64,000 nucleotides of DNA from Undaria pinnatifida (Eukaryota; Sar; Phaeophyceae; Laminariales; Alariaceae). Position numbers and translations under genes: made by a program. Positions 1 through 12,700 of the stretch are shown piece by piece; the stretch's first letter is position 1; each line of letters opens with the position of its first letter. The stretch lies in contig JABAKD010000022.1 in NCBI GenBank assembly GCA_012845835.1, forward strand, positions 933,501 to 997,500, in the 5' to 3' direction. A model generated the notes under the pieces. The model saw nothing but the letters and a program-made list of their open reading frames with translations, was not told where the DNA came from and did not search any database.

Positions 1-3000
1 GCAAGACCATCATTTCTTCTTGTGAGCCGGCCTCCTCTTGGTCATGCTCACTTCCAGGCATTGTTCCGATTCAAACGTAAAGCACGTTAACGTGTTGGAT
101 TAAATCGGTTATGCGAAGAATAATGTGCTCCCAGCAGCCCAGTCTCAGGGCGCGAGCTTCACTGCAACACACAGTGTGAAGAAGATGGTATATAGATGTC
201 TTTATTAGCTGGTCCCGGATGCTGATAAGAGGGAAAGAGATGGAGTGAGGCGAGTGGGCGAAGCCATCTCGCTCCACACCAGGCAATATTCTCAACGTCC
301 CAAATTCCCAAATACTACAGGTGCTACATTCTCATATTTCCACGTGTTCCTAGATTGGTTCCAGGAACAGTCTACAAGGACCTTCGGGACTATTCCACGT
401 GTCCTTCCCATGCTATAATATTCCGCAATGCACCGTCGGGTAATCCGACAATACCCCGTCGGACGATCCTTCGTGACCATCGTTGTTCCTACTTTGTTCG
501 TTGAGACAAGCTATATCGAACACTGCTGCTGCTGCTGCCTCTGCTGTACCCTGCCCCTGCTCCTGCTGCGGGAGGTGTATACCTCGTCATCGTTGGCACA
601 TACTGCCAACGATGGACCACATCATACTTCGAAATATATTTTATTGGGTCCAGCGCAATGTTAGTCTATTGATTTAGTGTCTTCAGCTGGTTTGGGAGAT
701 GCCTCGTCATCGTAACCACAAATTGGCAAGATTGGACCCCACTAAACAGTATAATGTTCCACACAATACACTCTACGATTGTACTCCCACATCGTGCAGT
801 CGCGCAGCTTTTGAGTATTTGCCGACATGGAGGAAGCGGTTGAGCCGTGAGGGTCGTGGCTTTTAGACGGCCATATCGATACGACAAGGTTTGATATCGA
901 TCCTGTCTGTCTTCGGCGTGCATGGTCTCTACGTTGCTAAGGAAGAGCCTTTGCTGAGCCTGCTACCCTTTCGAGCGGGCAGAACTTGCTGCAAGACAAC
1001 CATCCTACTAGTCGATATTGGTTGGCAATCTCCGACGGGTACAAATTGGGGAAGGGGCAACACAACAACGTCTTGGATGCCGCAGTGGTAGGACGGAAGA
1101 TGTTGCTGTACGGGTCGCGAGTATTAGACTGCTGTATCGACACGATGAGGCTCGATTGATTGACACCGTCATAGGACGAAGGGTAGTAACCGTGAATACA
1201 AAACGTCTGCGTGGGGCGCGCAGGGTGGAATAGAAAGTTGAAGACTGGGGTTTCGCGGGGCCAGGATGGCGCCACTGTTACGGGCGAGGGTGTACGAAAA
1301 CTTGCCACTCTTGTTCTCATGATAGGGATCTTCGACGCGGACGTAGGGACATGAGTAGAGTCCACATTACTCTGGTGTCGTAGTAATGAAGGGAGAGGTG
1401 CTGTACGGGTCGCCTCTGTTGGGTGACTTTGTCGACGCGACTTGGTTTGCTGCTACTACTCCATTTTGCCATCCGGTTTTGCGCAGCGTGGGTAGTGATG
1501 CCGTCGTCGGAAGGGGTCTATAATGTTGTAAGGTGTAGAACCATCGGCGATTGCGTTTCCTCCCGCAGGGGACAGACTAGTATGCTGCATGAATTATGTG
1601 TGTGTTATGTTTGACAGTGGGGTGGGGTGGTAGCACGAGAGAGGCGTTTAACGGCATGGTGTCTCCTTTTCTTGTTCGGGTTGTCTGCAATGTATACGGT
1701 AGGAATTTCTGCTGGCATTGCCGTCGGGATGCATGGATGGTCTCGCTTTTCCTAAAAGGTGGAGCCATCGGCAAGATTGTTCCCCTCTTTGGAGCGTAGA
1801 ATCTTTGGTGCAACACCAATACCTTTTTAGCCGCAAGAAAGGGCCGTGGCGCGGGAAAGCGAGAGAGCTTCAATAGAAGCTATTAATAGCTTGGATTCGT
1901 GGTGATACGGGCGGTGATGACACCGCTACGGGTGACTCGCTCGCATCGCGGTAGGTGGTTAAAAACCTTGAACCCTATTTATCGCAACGCGCAGGTATGC
2001 CATTCGTTTTTTTTTATTGTCCCCGGGGTGGGCATATTTCCTTGTTTTATATGTTCTTGTATTTTTCCCCGGGTGGGTGTCTTGCACCGGTTGAGCTGGG
2101 AAGGCCTGCCACCCGGCGGCATATAGGGTGTACGTTTTTCTCGACCTTGTTACTTTTTGCTCGTCTCTTTCTGCAGACGAATGCCTTTCCCTGTACACCA
2201 AGTATACCAATAAGTAGGCGCGCCATTTTCGTTGTTTCTTTTCTTTTCCGGGGGTGGGTCTATTTTGTGTTCATAATTGTTTGTTTTCCCCGGGAGGGTG
2301 GGAGCTTAGCATAGTAGGTCGATGCACAAGAGCTACCATCATCACCCAGTATTGGGGCGCTCTTTTGCTTGAATTTGTCATTGTTTGCTCGTCTCCAACT
2401 ACAGACGACTAGAGAGGACGGAATAATAACACGAACCAGCGTTTGCGTTTGGAACAAGTTAAGCACTGCACACTGTCGAAAGGCAGCCTGACCTTAATAC
2501 AGCGATAAACCAAACCATACAATAAGTGCATTCTTATCATGGTACATGAGCACGCAGCACACGGCAGTGTACGCCATCCATGCGCGCCCTTGTTACAGCC
2601 ACCTGGGTCGACGTTCTTTCATTAAAAAATCGTCGCCACTTAGTCTAACAGCCCGCATATTGCTTCGTGTGAAAGGACGCTCCAATCGCCAGGTTTATTG
2701 ATTTCCTCTGAAGCTCCCAAAAGGGTTCACCAATACCCGGTACGAATAGGAAAAATGTTCCTCGGGGACACCATGCAAAAAACCAAACTCACGCAGCCTA
2801 ACCTGATCCGCCCGGGAGCACGCGCGCGTGTTGGCTGGGCAAATCACCGCACGGAGCACATGAGTCACCCCTTCACCTTTGTGCGCGGGGTTGGGCAACG
2901 GGAAGCAAAAAACGTGTGTTGGATCACTTCAATTGTCCATCGTCTCGGTGTTTTTTGCCGTCAATCTGGACAAGACGTGGTCACAGGTGTCCTCCCACTT

Positions 3001-3793
3001 CTCTGCCCCCTGGCAATTCCCTTCGTCTATATCGCGTGGAAGGCTAGGCGTTCCCTCTGCCCGTCGCTGTTTCATCGATGTTTGCCAAAGGTGCGTTTCT
3101 TTTAGCACTTTCAGCGACAGAAGAAATATCCAGAAAGAGCCTTGTGGATCAAACATGTACACCAGCCGGATAAAAATCCTGGTACAACGGTACCCGAGGT
3201 TTAGCAACTAACCAGCAATCCGCTGGACAAGAAAAAAAATAAAAATAATACCAATAGATTTAGTAGCGTAACACTCACCCCCGAGATAAAGGCACCCTTG
3301 CTTTAGCAGCTTTAGCAGCTCACGCGTCTGCTAAAAGATATTGTAGCTGTCGCTAAAACGAGCGACAGCTGATAGATGTAACTGTCGTCAGACGTGTGGT
3401 CCGCCACCACAGCACTCATTTTTCTAGTGAACTAGTCTAAATTCAAGTTAAAGCGTACAAACACACAAACACACGATTTTTTTTTTTCGAGTAGAGCGCT
3501 ATTACCGGGGGACCGCAGATGGGAATTAGAAACTCGCTTCGCTCGGATAAAATCAACATTGTTCCAAGGTACGCAATGTTTAGCACCTCAGTTAGTCGCC
3601 CAGCAAACCGGACGAATGTAAAAAACTGTCTCTGATTAAGCAGCACGCCAATCGTCTGCCTCCATTCAAGGTACGATGTTTCTAGCACCTTAGTCGCCCA
3701 CTGGATGCATTTATGAAATCGCTTGATTTTTTAGCTCATCAGTCGCCCGCAAGACCAAACACACCAAAAATTCCCCAAGTCAAGCAGAGGGCT
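1..3793. other. Intergenic region 3' of the hydroxylase gene
   Basis: No protein family was recognised on either strand. Open stretches here are short, lack splice-consistent neighbours and have no conserved motifs. Visible items are a perfect stem-loop at 588-615 (11-bp arms around a 5-6 nt loop), a diverged copy of its surroundings near 700-740, and a tandem repeat at 2018-2310. The segment lies downstream of the stop codon of the minus-strand hydroxylase gene, so part of 2.9-3.79 kb may be its 3' UTR. Confidence 0.5.
2018..2310. repeat. Degenerate CCCCGGG-TGGG tandem repeat
   Basis: Four T-rich blocks each end in a CCCCGGG(G)TGGG-like motif, near 2020, 2060, 2245 and 2285. Two TGCTCGTCT...AGACGA blocks follow at about 2158 and 2384, which suggests a tandemly copied unit. 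No function is evident. Confidence 0.5.
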
Positions 3794-6700
3794 TCAATCG
3801 TCTGCTGGATACAGGTATCCTTCCTTCAGCAGCGCGTGCAGCAGGGTCTCCACGCCAGCACCGTGCTCTCCTTCCAACGCCGGCCCCAACTCACGGGGGG
3901 ATAAACGCGGCGAGTCGCAAATCAAACTCGCAGCAAACACAAGGTTTTCCGACAGAGGGAAGGCGTTCCCGTCCACGAAGAGAGTGGCCCCTGCGATGTT
4001 CGTGTGTCAAACACAGGCGTTATAACATGCGGTCAGGTGGGGGGGGAGTGAAATAGTTACAGCCTAATAGCTTCGCATGTGCTTGAAAACGGACCGATTA
4101 GGTTCAAAAATCGACAAGTTTGGTCACAAACAAATACATCCACAGACTTTGGCCAATACTAGGCGTTCGTTTTGGTATGATTCACAGATGGCGTAAAATA
4201 TGTGTTTTTACTATAGGAAGGTTATCTGGGTCAAAACCAAAATGAAATGAGGGATTGACGTCGGCCTTAACGCCTTCAGGGCTTCAGAGGGGAAACGTGT
4301 AGAGAAAAAAAACGATCACCGAACACCGACCACACAAAGCAGCTCAAGCTGCTGGGGTAGCGTAGAGATACGTTCCGAACTGCGACGTACCAGGTATCAG
4401 GTAATGAGCTACGCAGCACTCGCGCGGCATTATAATAAACATCCATACTGCTACACGATCCTCCCCTACAACATATGCGACATTGGCTTCCCGTTTTTTT
4501 GGTCGCACACGCACGGGTCTCTTAAAAGGGTTGACAAGCGAAACAGCGCCCTCTGGGCAAACGGGCTAGCTGGCAGCGTGGGCACTCAAGGTCGGGGATA
4601 CAACGCATGCGGGTAAGCACATCGGTCTACACGGTGCCCGCCAAAGCTGTATTCGGCTTTACTCACAAGCGGCGTCGTTGTTAAGCTGCGCCGCCAGGGC
4701 AGCACAAGAACAAAAACGAGTGTCGAAAATGCCTAGACGAAACTTCTGAAAGGTCGTTCGTAGTCATCGGAGCAGGCGCCAAAACAGCAAAAAGGAAAGC
4801 ATCTGGCCAAATTCCTACACAAAATATCTGAAACGTCCTTCGTAGTCTCACCGGCGCAGGCTCCAAAACAAGGAAAAAAAAGTAGTAGAAAAAGTGCTGA
4901 CCAAAATGCCTAAAGCTCTGCACATACCGTCCTGTGAATGATCTAACAAGGAAACGTAGTAAAAAGGGACAAAAATGGTTACCGAAAAATGGGGAACATA
5001 CGCGGTTTTGTATGCATCGTGTAATAGGTTCTTTTTGCTATGGACCCCCCCTAATTCGCAATTGTACCCATGTTTGTTTAGCACGATTCGCTCGCCTGCT
5101 CAGCAGAGCGTACCGCAGACCAGGTATTTGATGAAATAGTCTAGGAACGCTGCTGATGTGTACGAGACGAAGGGTGGTATCCCTACATTTGTTGGTCGGG
5201 TTTAAACTGGATTGGGGCTAGGGTTAGGGCTAGGAGTATAATTCAAAGCACACATCAACCTTTTGCTAAAATAAGCGGTAAGGGGAATCCCCTGTCTACC
5301 CCGGGGTAGCAGAGAAAATCGGCCACCTTTTTCGCTCCCCTCGTGCTCGACGAACGCGAAAGTCAATCCCTCAGCGTGGTACACAAACGGTCCCAACCCG
5401 TCCCCTAATCCCGCCTCAGGTCCCGCCTCCGCCCCCTTGTGGAACGCCCTTGTCAAAGCTGACGTTACATCGGCGGGCAGCTGGTACCCGAAAGAAAGTC
5501 CGTCCTCATCGTCCATTGCCATGGGGTACCCCTCGTGATCTCGACGTGACCTGGACAAGCCGGAGAGGAGGGGGGGCGGGGGGTGTACTAATTTCATGCA
5601 TGGTATCCGAGGGTCTGTGATCCTAGGCGGAGCGACGGGGGGGGGGGGGGGAGGGGGGGTACTCATTTGTTGCTTGCCTTAGCCAGTTGATCATTGGCCA
5701 CGTGACGGAGCACCGGTCTCATCCCTAATAGAGACACCTCCAACATTTGAGCGCTCATTACGTTTCTTCCATATAAGCTGTTTGCTTATCCTACCCCCGT
5801 CCTGTTTCGCCGTCCGCGGCCACCATCTATCTCCTAGGATAGCGATCGTTTTCTCGCTACTTTCCAGTCTACCAAACTCTTCCATGTCACATGCGTCTAA
5901 TTTTCTCATCTCCTCCTCTAACGCATCCCGTTCCTCCTTGCACATTTCACATTCTCATGCCATGTGAGTCCTACTCTCTATTGTTGTGCTACACGGGAAT
6001 ATGTGTGTAGCCATGTCCTTTTCCTCCCGACTACTGGCATACCACTTTCTTCTTTCTGGCAGGTCCACGTCCCCTACACGAAATCGCAGTTTCAGCTTTT
6101 CGCGTACTCCATAGGGCCGTGCAGATACGTTTTCATTCCAATATCTTCCTTCAACCCCCCGTATATCTCCAAGTGCTTCGCCTCTTTCACCATATTTCTT
6201 AGCGCTAGCCTTTCCCCTTTTTCTATTATTTCTTTCGCTTCTGTCTTGTACCCGCCAAACTTCTCCGTAGACAGTGTGTACCTTTTCTTGGTCTCCCTCT
6301 AGCTCTTTCCACATTTTCTCGACTACGTTATTCCATCTTATTCCAGCTCGCCCGTTTATTATTTTCTCCCACATAGCCCTATCAACTATGGCTGGAGCGG
6401 CGGGGGAGGGGGGGTAGTACTCACGAGCATACATGTTATAGCGGGCGAATATGACCAACATCGTGTGGAGCCAATGCGTCAATCTCACCAATTCACAAGA
6501 GCAAAACGTGGTTCGCGCGCAACGTGCACACGAAGACCAACGCCTCAGCAATCGCTGGAGAAGCGGGTGCATCTCTACCAACAAGGGAGAGGGCCAGCGA
6601 TGGGAACACCCAGAATGCACTGACCGGCACGACACTAGTCTAGTCTATAGTTTTCGGTAGAAATAATTTCCAGACCAGGACACTCGTAAACGTGATCAAA

Positions 6701-9700
6701 TTTGTATGCGCTGGTAGTCCGCGGGCGGCGGTCCGCGGGCGCTTTAAGAATCTCGAAAGCGGTTCATAGCGTTTGGTGAGTGGCGAGGTGAAAACCAGAA
6801 CTTCGCATTGGCTCTAAAAATGCAGATTTGACGGTTATCTGGGTAGAGGTTCACCATTTTTTTTCCCTGCAAGGAAATATTCTTGGCTTAAGAAGCTCTC
6901 CCTCTCTCTATACACCTCACCAACAAAAAAAACTTGAGTTAAAGTGCAAGTTGGACCATTGTGATGAACCAAACCCACGGCCTGGGCGTAAAAACTAAAA
7001 ATATTGCGAAACAAGAACACGACATTCCGACGACTTTGGGTTAAAGGAGCCCAAGTCACTCAAAAAATATGTTTGCCAAAAAAAGGTATACCTCAATATT
7101 TTCTACCAAAAAATTGCTTCCGCCTATATTATAGCACGCGTCATTTATCAACTATTCTCAAATTGTGTGCTTTGGTCCTCTGTTGGTTGCTCCAGGCACT
7201 CGAAACGGAGCCATATACTTGTTGGCGCGGTGGAAATTAGAGAGTCGCATTCGCCGATAATTATGCATGCAGTCTTCGTTTTCGACGCACGCACCGTGTG
7301 ACGTGGGCGCCGAACCACCTGTCGAAGGCCGCATCGTCCTCTAGTGCCGACTCCATGGCATCGCGAATCAGCTCTTTCGCTCTGGACACGGCCTCTTTCG
7401 GTATCAGACCTGAACCGGAGGCGGTGGGGCCAGCACACCATAGGTGTGTCAAATGAGAGATAGTGTACTCGTAGGTGTCGCCAGGACTTGGCGCAACAGA
7501 TGGGGCCAACATACCATACAGCTACAAGAAGAAATACAGTGGAGTATAGATACTCTAGCGCGGTGGGTCGATGAGGGAGGAGAGTGCTGAATCATTGTAG
7601 GGATAAAAAAGCGAAGGCGCGTATCGTAGTGGGGAGCGGGGAGGAGAGCCTGTTTAGGGACCCCGGATCCGAGTTATGTCTATTAGTAGGGAGGGAGCAT
7701 GAGAAAGAAAAAGTGCGAAGATAATATAAGGCATGCGAAAAGAAAACAAACAGGTAGCCGTCGTTCGGAACTCGCTCAGGCAGGAGCAGGATATGTGCAG
7801 CTGTGGTCAAATCATTCGCGCCGACGGTTGGCGGTGGGCAGCCTTAGCAGCCATCTCTAACGGGTCATCCTAGTTTGTTTTAGGGCGCGGTGTAGACTAG
7901 AAAACTCCCGTGCACTCGTAGTTAAAAACGACCAGCATGAAACACGTACAGGTTGCGGTAGGCACGATCGACACGTGTACAACAGTTACCATGGGTAAAC
8001 ATTACCGGGTACACGATAGTCGAGCACCACGTCGATGACGAACAAGAAACAAAAGCTGAAACCAGAAAAGGACTGATTCTACGATAGCCCCCCCCCCCAA
8101 CCGGCGATTTTCTTTAGCGAACGTTTCATGGCTGCTAGACACGAGGAAGGATGCTATGGGAAAAAAACATCCTCAAACATTTTCATGTTTGCAAATGTCT
8201 ATCGAACGATGACATCGGAGGGGCAAGGGGCGCCGTAGTTCAGGAGACACGGCCGGGAGCTGGTTTCAAAATCGGCGATTTCGTTAAAGAAAAGTTAAAG
8301 AAAAGTCGGGGGGGCTACCGTAGTAAGACTCAAACCTGAAACAAATGCAATATTTTTAAATGGGCAGATGAATGACGGCAGCATGCGCGCCGGGGGGGGG
8401 TTGGGGGGGGGGGGGGTGGCGGGTACTCAACCCATGCATAGTCGTCGTCTTAAGACGGGGCGGCTTTACCGAAGTATTGTCACCTTGGCTCTTCTGCCTC
8501 TTCAGGTCGGGGTCCTGGTAAAAGGCGCCCGCTGTTGTAATCGTCGAAGCCACGTGGTCTCCGAAATATCTGACGAGGTCTTCCGTCGACGGCGCGCGAA
8601 ACCCGATGGAGTACGTCATGCATTCCTGTTGACGGGAAGATGGGGCACGGGCGCGGGGGGGGGGGGGGAGGGGAGGGGCGGTACTCTCGTTTGGTGATTG
8701 CTTCATTCACTTGACCATTGCCCACGCATCCCTTCGAGACGGAGCGCCGTCCCCACTTCTGACCGCGACTTCTCCAGGGGCATTCCGTATGTGGCCTTTC
8801 ATACCAAGCAACGGCGCCACTTGTTCCCGCAGACGCCGAGGGAGACAATGACAAACATATCAGCATACAAACCCATGAACAAAGCCCACACACCAAAATA
8901 TCAACACACCAACGCACCAACAAACGCACCACCAAACCACCACACACCGAGATATCAACGCATCGACACATCAACAGATCAGCACACCCGGACTCCAACA
9001 CACCAGCACACGCAACGCATCAATAAGTCAAAATTGACGATTGAAAGGTGATGGCTGCCCTACGAACCGATAACCTAAGCGTGGGGTCCGCTGTTGGCCG
9101 CGCGCTGAGTCTGTCCGACCCAAGAACTAAAACGCGTCCAAAACAAGAGTTCCTCAAATGCCACGATCACCGCAAAACCGTTCACAAGCAAGCAAGCAAG
9201 CTAGGCCAGCGTAGGAGAAAAACCGTTCGTTTCTTACGTCGCCAATTGGCGCACGGGCCGCACGCCTGTTGGTTCATCGAATACCCTGACCAAAATGCAA
9301 TACACCGCAGCTCCGGGAAAACCCCCGAAAAATTCAGATACCCCGACCGAGTATCACACATTGAACAAAAACAAATTTGGAAACCCTTACCTCGTCGAGA
9401 CTAACGCCATGGTGGGCTATCCTCGGGGGAATGTACAAAGCATCCCCGGGCTCTAGCACCCACGCCTGCTTTGTCAAATGCGTCGAAATAAACGAGGGAA
9501 GGCAAGGAATAGGAGCAGCAGCAGCAGCAGCAGCAGAACCAACAGTATCAACAAAACCACGATCAGAATCATCATCAACAGCAGCATAACCACGAGCAGC
9601 AGAGATCACTGGCACACGCCGCTACAGACAGCGGCAGCACCTACAGTACATTTTCTGAGAGATGCTTGACGTGGGGAGCTTTCTCGTACCTCACTATTAA

Positions 9701-12700
9701 CTCGAGAAAAAAACTAAACGTGCAACCCCATTACAAAATCCCATGCCTATACGACTTGGGTTGTGGCTGGCTTTCCCCGTCGGGGGGTGGTGGCCGGCTT
9801 GAGGTCCCGGGGGTGTCGAGAAGTCGAAAAGGGGAACACAGGCTAGGTGTCCCTATGAGCCTCGCACACCAGGTATTAACATAAAAACAAATGCTTGAAG
9901 AAAGATGCTAGCCACCACGCAAGTACCCGGGCATGTAACACCGACCAGCTAAAATGAGCTTATAGTGTACCTGGTAATCTATAACGAGCAAAATTGCAAA
10001 ACACGAAGGATGGATTTGCTTGTAGACGAAGTTACGGTTTTCGTAGATGCAGCGACCGGCATGCTACGGTTTATTGTAAGAGAGAATTAGGCATGTTTAT
10101 GTCGGGGTCTGGGGGGGGAGGGGGTTGGGGCTGGGAATTAGACTAGCGCAAAAACTGTCGCCCTTCCTCCCTAACTGTTGAGAGCAGATATCACGAGGAG
10201 GTTAGAAATACTGAGTCGAGCACAAGCGAGTTCGAATTTTTGTTGGGAGCGTCGGCAGATTGAGCTAGTCATTGGGTTTGACCACAAGATAGTCCTGCTT
10301 CTCAATTGGGACACCCCATCAATCAGAAACGCGTTGGCCATAACGTGCCAACCCTATCCTAACACGCCTCGATACTACAAAAAACTACACACGATACGAC
10401 ACCCTGAACGCACTTTTTTTCTGATCGGCGCACCTGGGCCTCTTTGAAGTCGGACAGAACCCTGAGATCGATGCCTTCGATCGAGCGAGCGGCCTCCTCC
10501 TCACTCGACGTCAGGGTTTCCTCTATCGCCCAGCGGCGTTTTCCAGCACCCTAGTGACATATAATAGGCGCGTCATGAAAAATGGAAAATGGGGTGAATT
10601 TGTGTACGACAGGTATGGGCAACAATGTAGAGGAACTGCATCTGTCAAAACAACTAATACCGATAACCGCGGCTTTGATGCCAAAGACACCCTTGAGCTA
10701 TGAGACCAAAGACCCTCCTTCTTCTTGGAGACAACAAGCCAAAGGCCCTCCTCCATCGAGACAACGTTAGCCCCGCTTGATACATACCAAAGAGCGTCAT
10801 TGTTCGAGTCCAAGCATGCCCAATCAACGAGCAAAATCAATCTAATCGAGAGTCATTGTCATTTGGAGGAGAAATACCACATGCCCTCCTCCTTTAAGAC
10901 AGCATACCCTCCTCCTTTAACCCCTTCACAGCCGGAAAGCCGTTTTCGGGGACAACCAACTTGGAATGAGTATAGGGAGGCGTTTTGGGGCTGCATACCC
11001 TCTTCCATGAAGACCATACGCCCTCCTCAGTTGAGACCAGGTTCCCTCCTTCTTTAACCGTGTTACTGCAGCTCGCCCACCAAAAACGCTGGTGCGCTTC
11101 AAAAGGGATGAACTCATAACGCGAATTCCAATTTTTAAATAAGTTCAAAATTGGGTAATGCACACACCAAATCTAACCAATCAAATCAACCAAATCAATC
11201 GAATCGAGGGTCACTGTCACCTGGCAGAGAAATACCGCATACCCTCCTCCTTTAAGACCAAACGCCCGCCTCCTTTATGACCACATACCCTTCTCCTTTA
11301 AGACCAAACGCCCTCCTCCTTTATGAACACATACCCTCCTCCTTTAAAACCACATACCCACCCTTCTTTAAGCCCAAATGCCCTCCTTCTCTAAGACCGC
11401 ATACACTCCTCCTGTAAAACCAAAATACCCTCCTCCTGTGAGACCACAAACCCTCCTCCTCTAAGACCAAATACCCTCATTCTTTAGCCCTTTTGCTACT
11501 GCCAAAGTCGTGCCACGCTAATTCTAAACAGCTTGCCCCCCCAAAACGCCATGAACGACGTACTTCTAAAGGCTCAAGACACACCAAATCACACCAAGCA
11601 AACCAATCTAATCGACGGTCACCGTCACCTGCAGGAGAAACACGTCGTAGTTGTCCACGTGCGGCCCCACCGATCCCCTCTCTGGCGCGTAGCTGACCAT
11701 GACGTCATCGACCCTCCACGTCGGGACGAACCGGAAGTTGCTCAGCAGGTCGGACACCTGCAGAGCAGCAAAACAGGGGGGAAAAGCACAATTTTCGGCT
11801 TCAATATTGTTAGATTTTCTCCTAACCCCGAATGATATCTACCACCGTATAATACATGTAAGCGAGCGCCGTTAAGCAAAGCAGGAAACAGAAAAAAAAA
11901 CGTTTCGATGTAGATACTCAGTCAACGATTATACATGCGCCGAACAAAAACAAAGCTCCGTTGCCGTACGCATGGCCAACAGACACCAGCACGCTCTATC
12001 ACATGATCATTTTTTACGACAATAAAAGGACTAACCGCTCAACCTCCAGGGCTGTGAGCTGGCTGACTATACTACTAGTAAGTAAGCCGCCAATTCCTTG
12101 TTATAGTACTTGGCTATGAATACATATTACAGTTTTTAATTGCGTTCGGAAAGTTGCAGTAATCGGTGCGCTGACTGATGCGTTCGTGGCTCGACGTGAG
12201 GCGTATACTAATAAGGGCTACGTCATAGCAGGAGGATTTTTTCTCTTCGTCATCCAGCGAACAACTAAGCGCGAAGTAAAAAAACTCACAGCCTAACTCT
12301 GATAGGATGTTTGCAATGTTTCAACCTCCATTCGGGTGGGAAGATTAAAAAAACGACAACACGGAAGCCAACGAATGTCATAACAACCTAAGGTCAGCCA
12401 ACCCACGAACGATTGGAACGAAAACCAAATGGTAGGAAATATATTTAGACGAACTTATCGTCGTCGTTTCCCGAGCGGGATCGGTTGCTACAATCGCTTT
12501 CCTCTCAAGGCCTCCTACTTGAACACCGCCTCTTTCCATTACTTGCGGAACGGTCCAGCTTTCATTTCATTTATTTCTACACCTTTAATTTTTAGTTGCA
12601 CGAGGTGTCATCATACCAGGTCCCAGCTGAGCTGAGCTTGGTTCATCAGCTCAGCTCAGCGTAGCAGCGCACGGCGGTGCCTTGCCCTGCGGTGCGGTGC

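Noticed and set aside
2929-3207. Minus-strand frame with an acidic stretch (IDEGNCQGAEKWEDTCD)
   Set aside because: It lies after the hydroxylase stop codon with no acceptor or donor pairing and no homology, and is too short to support as a gene.
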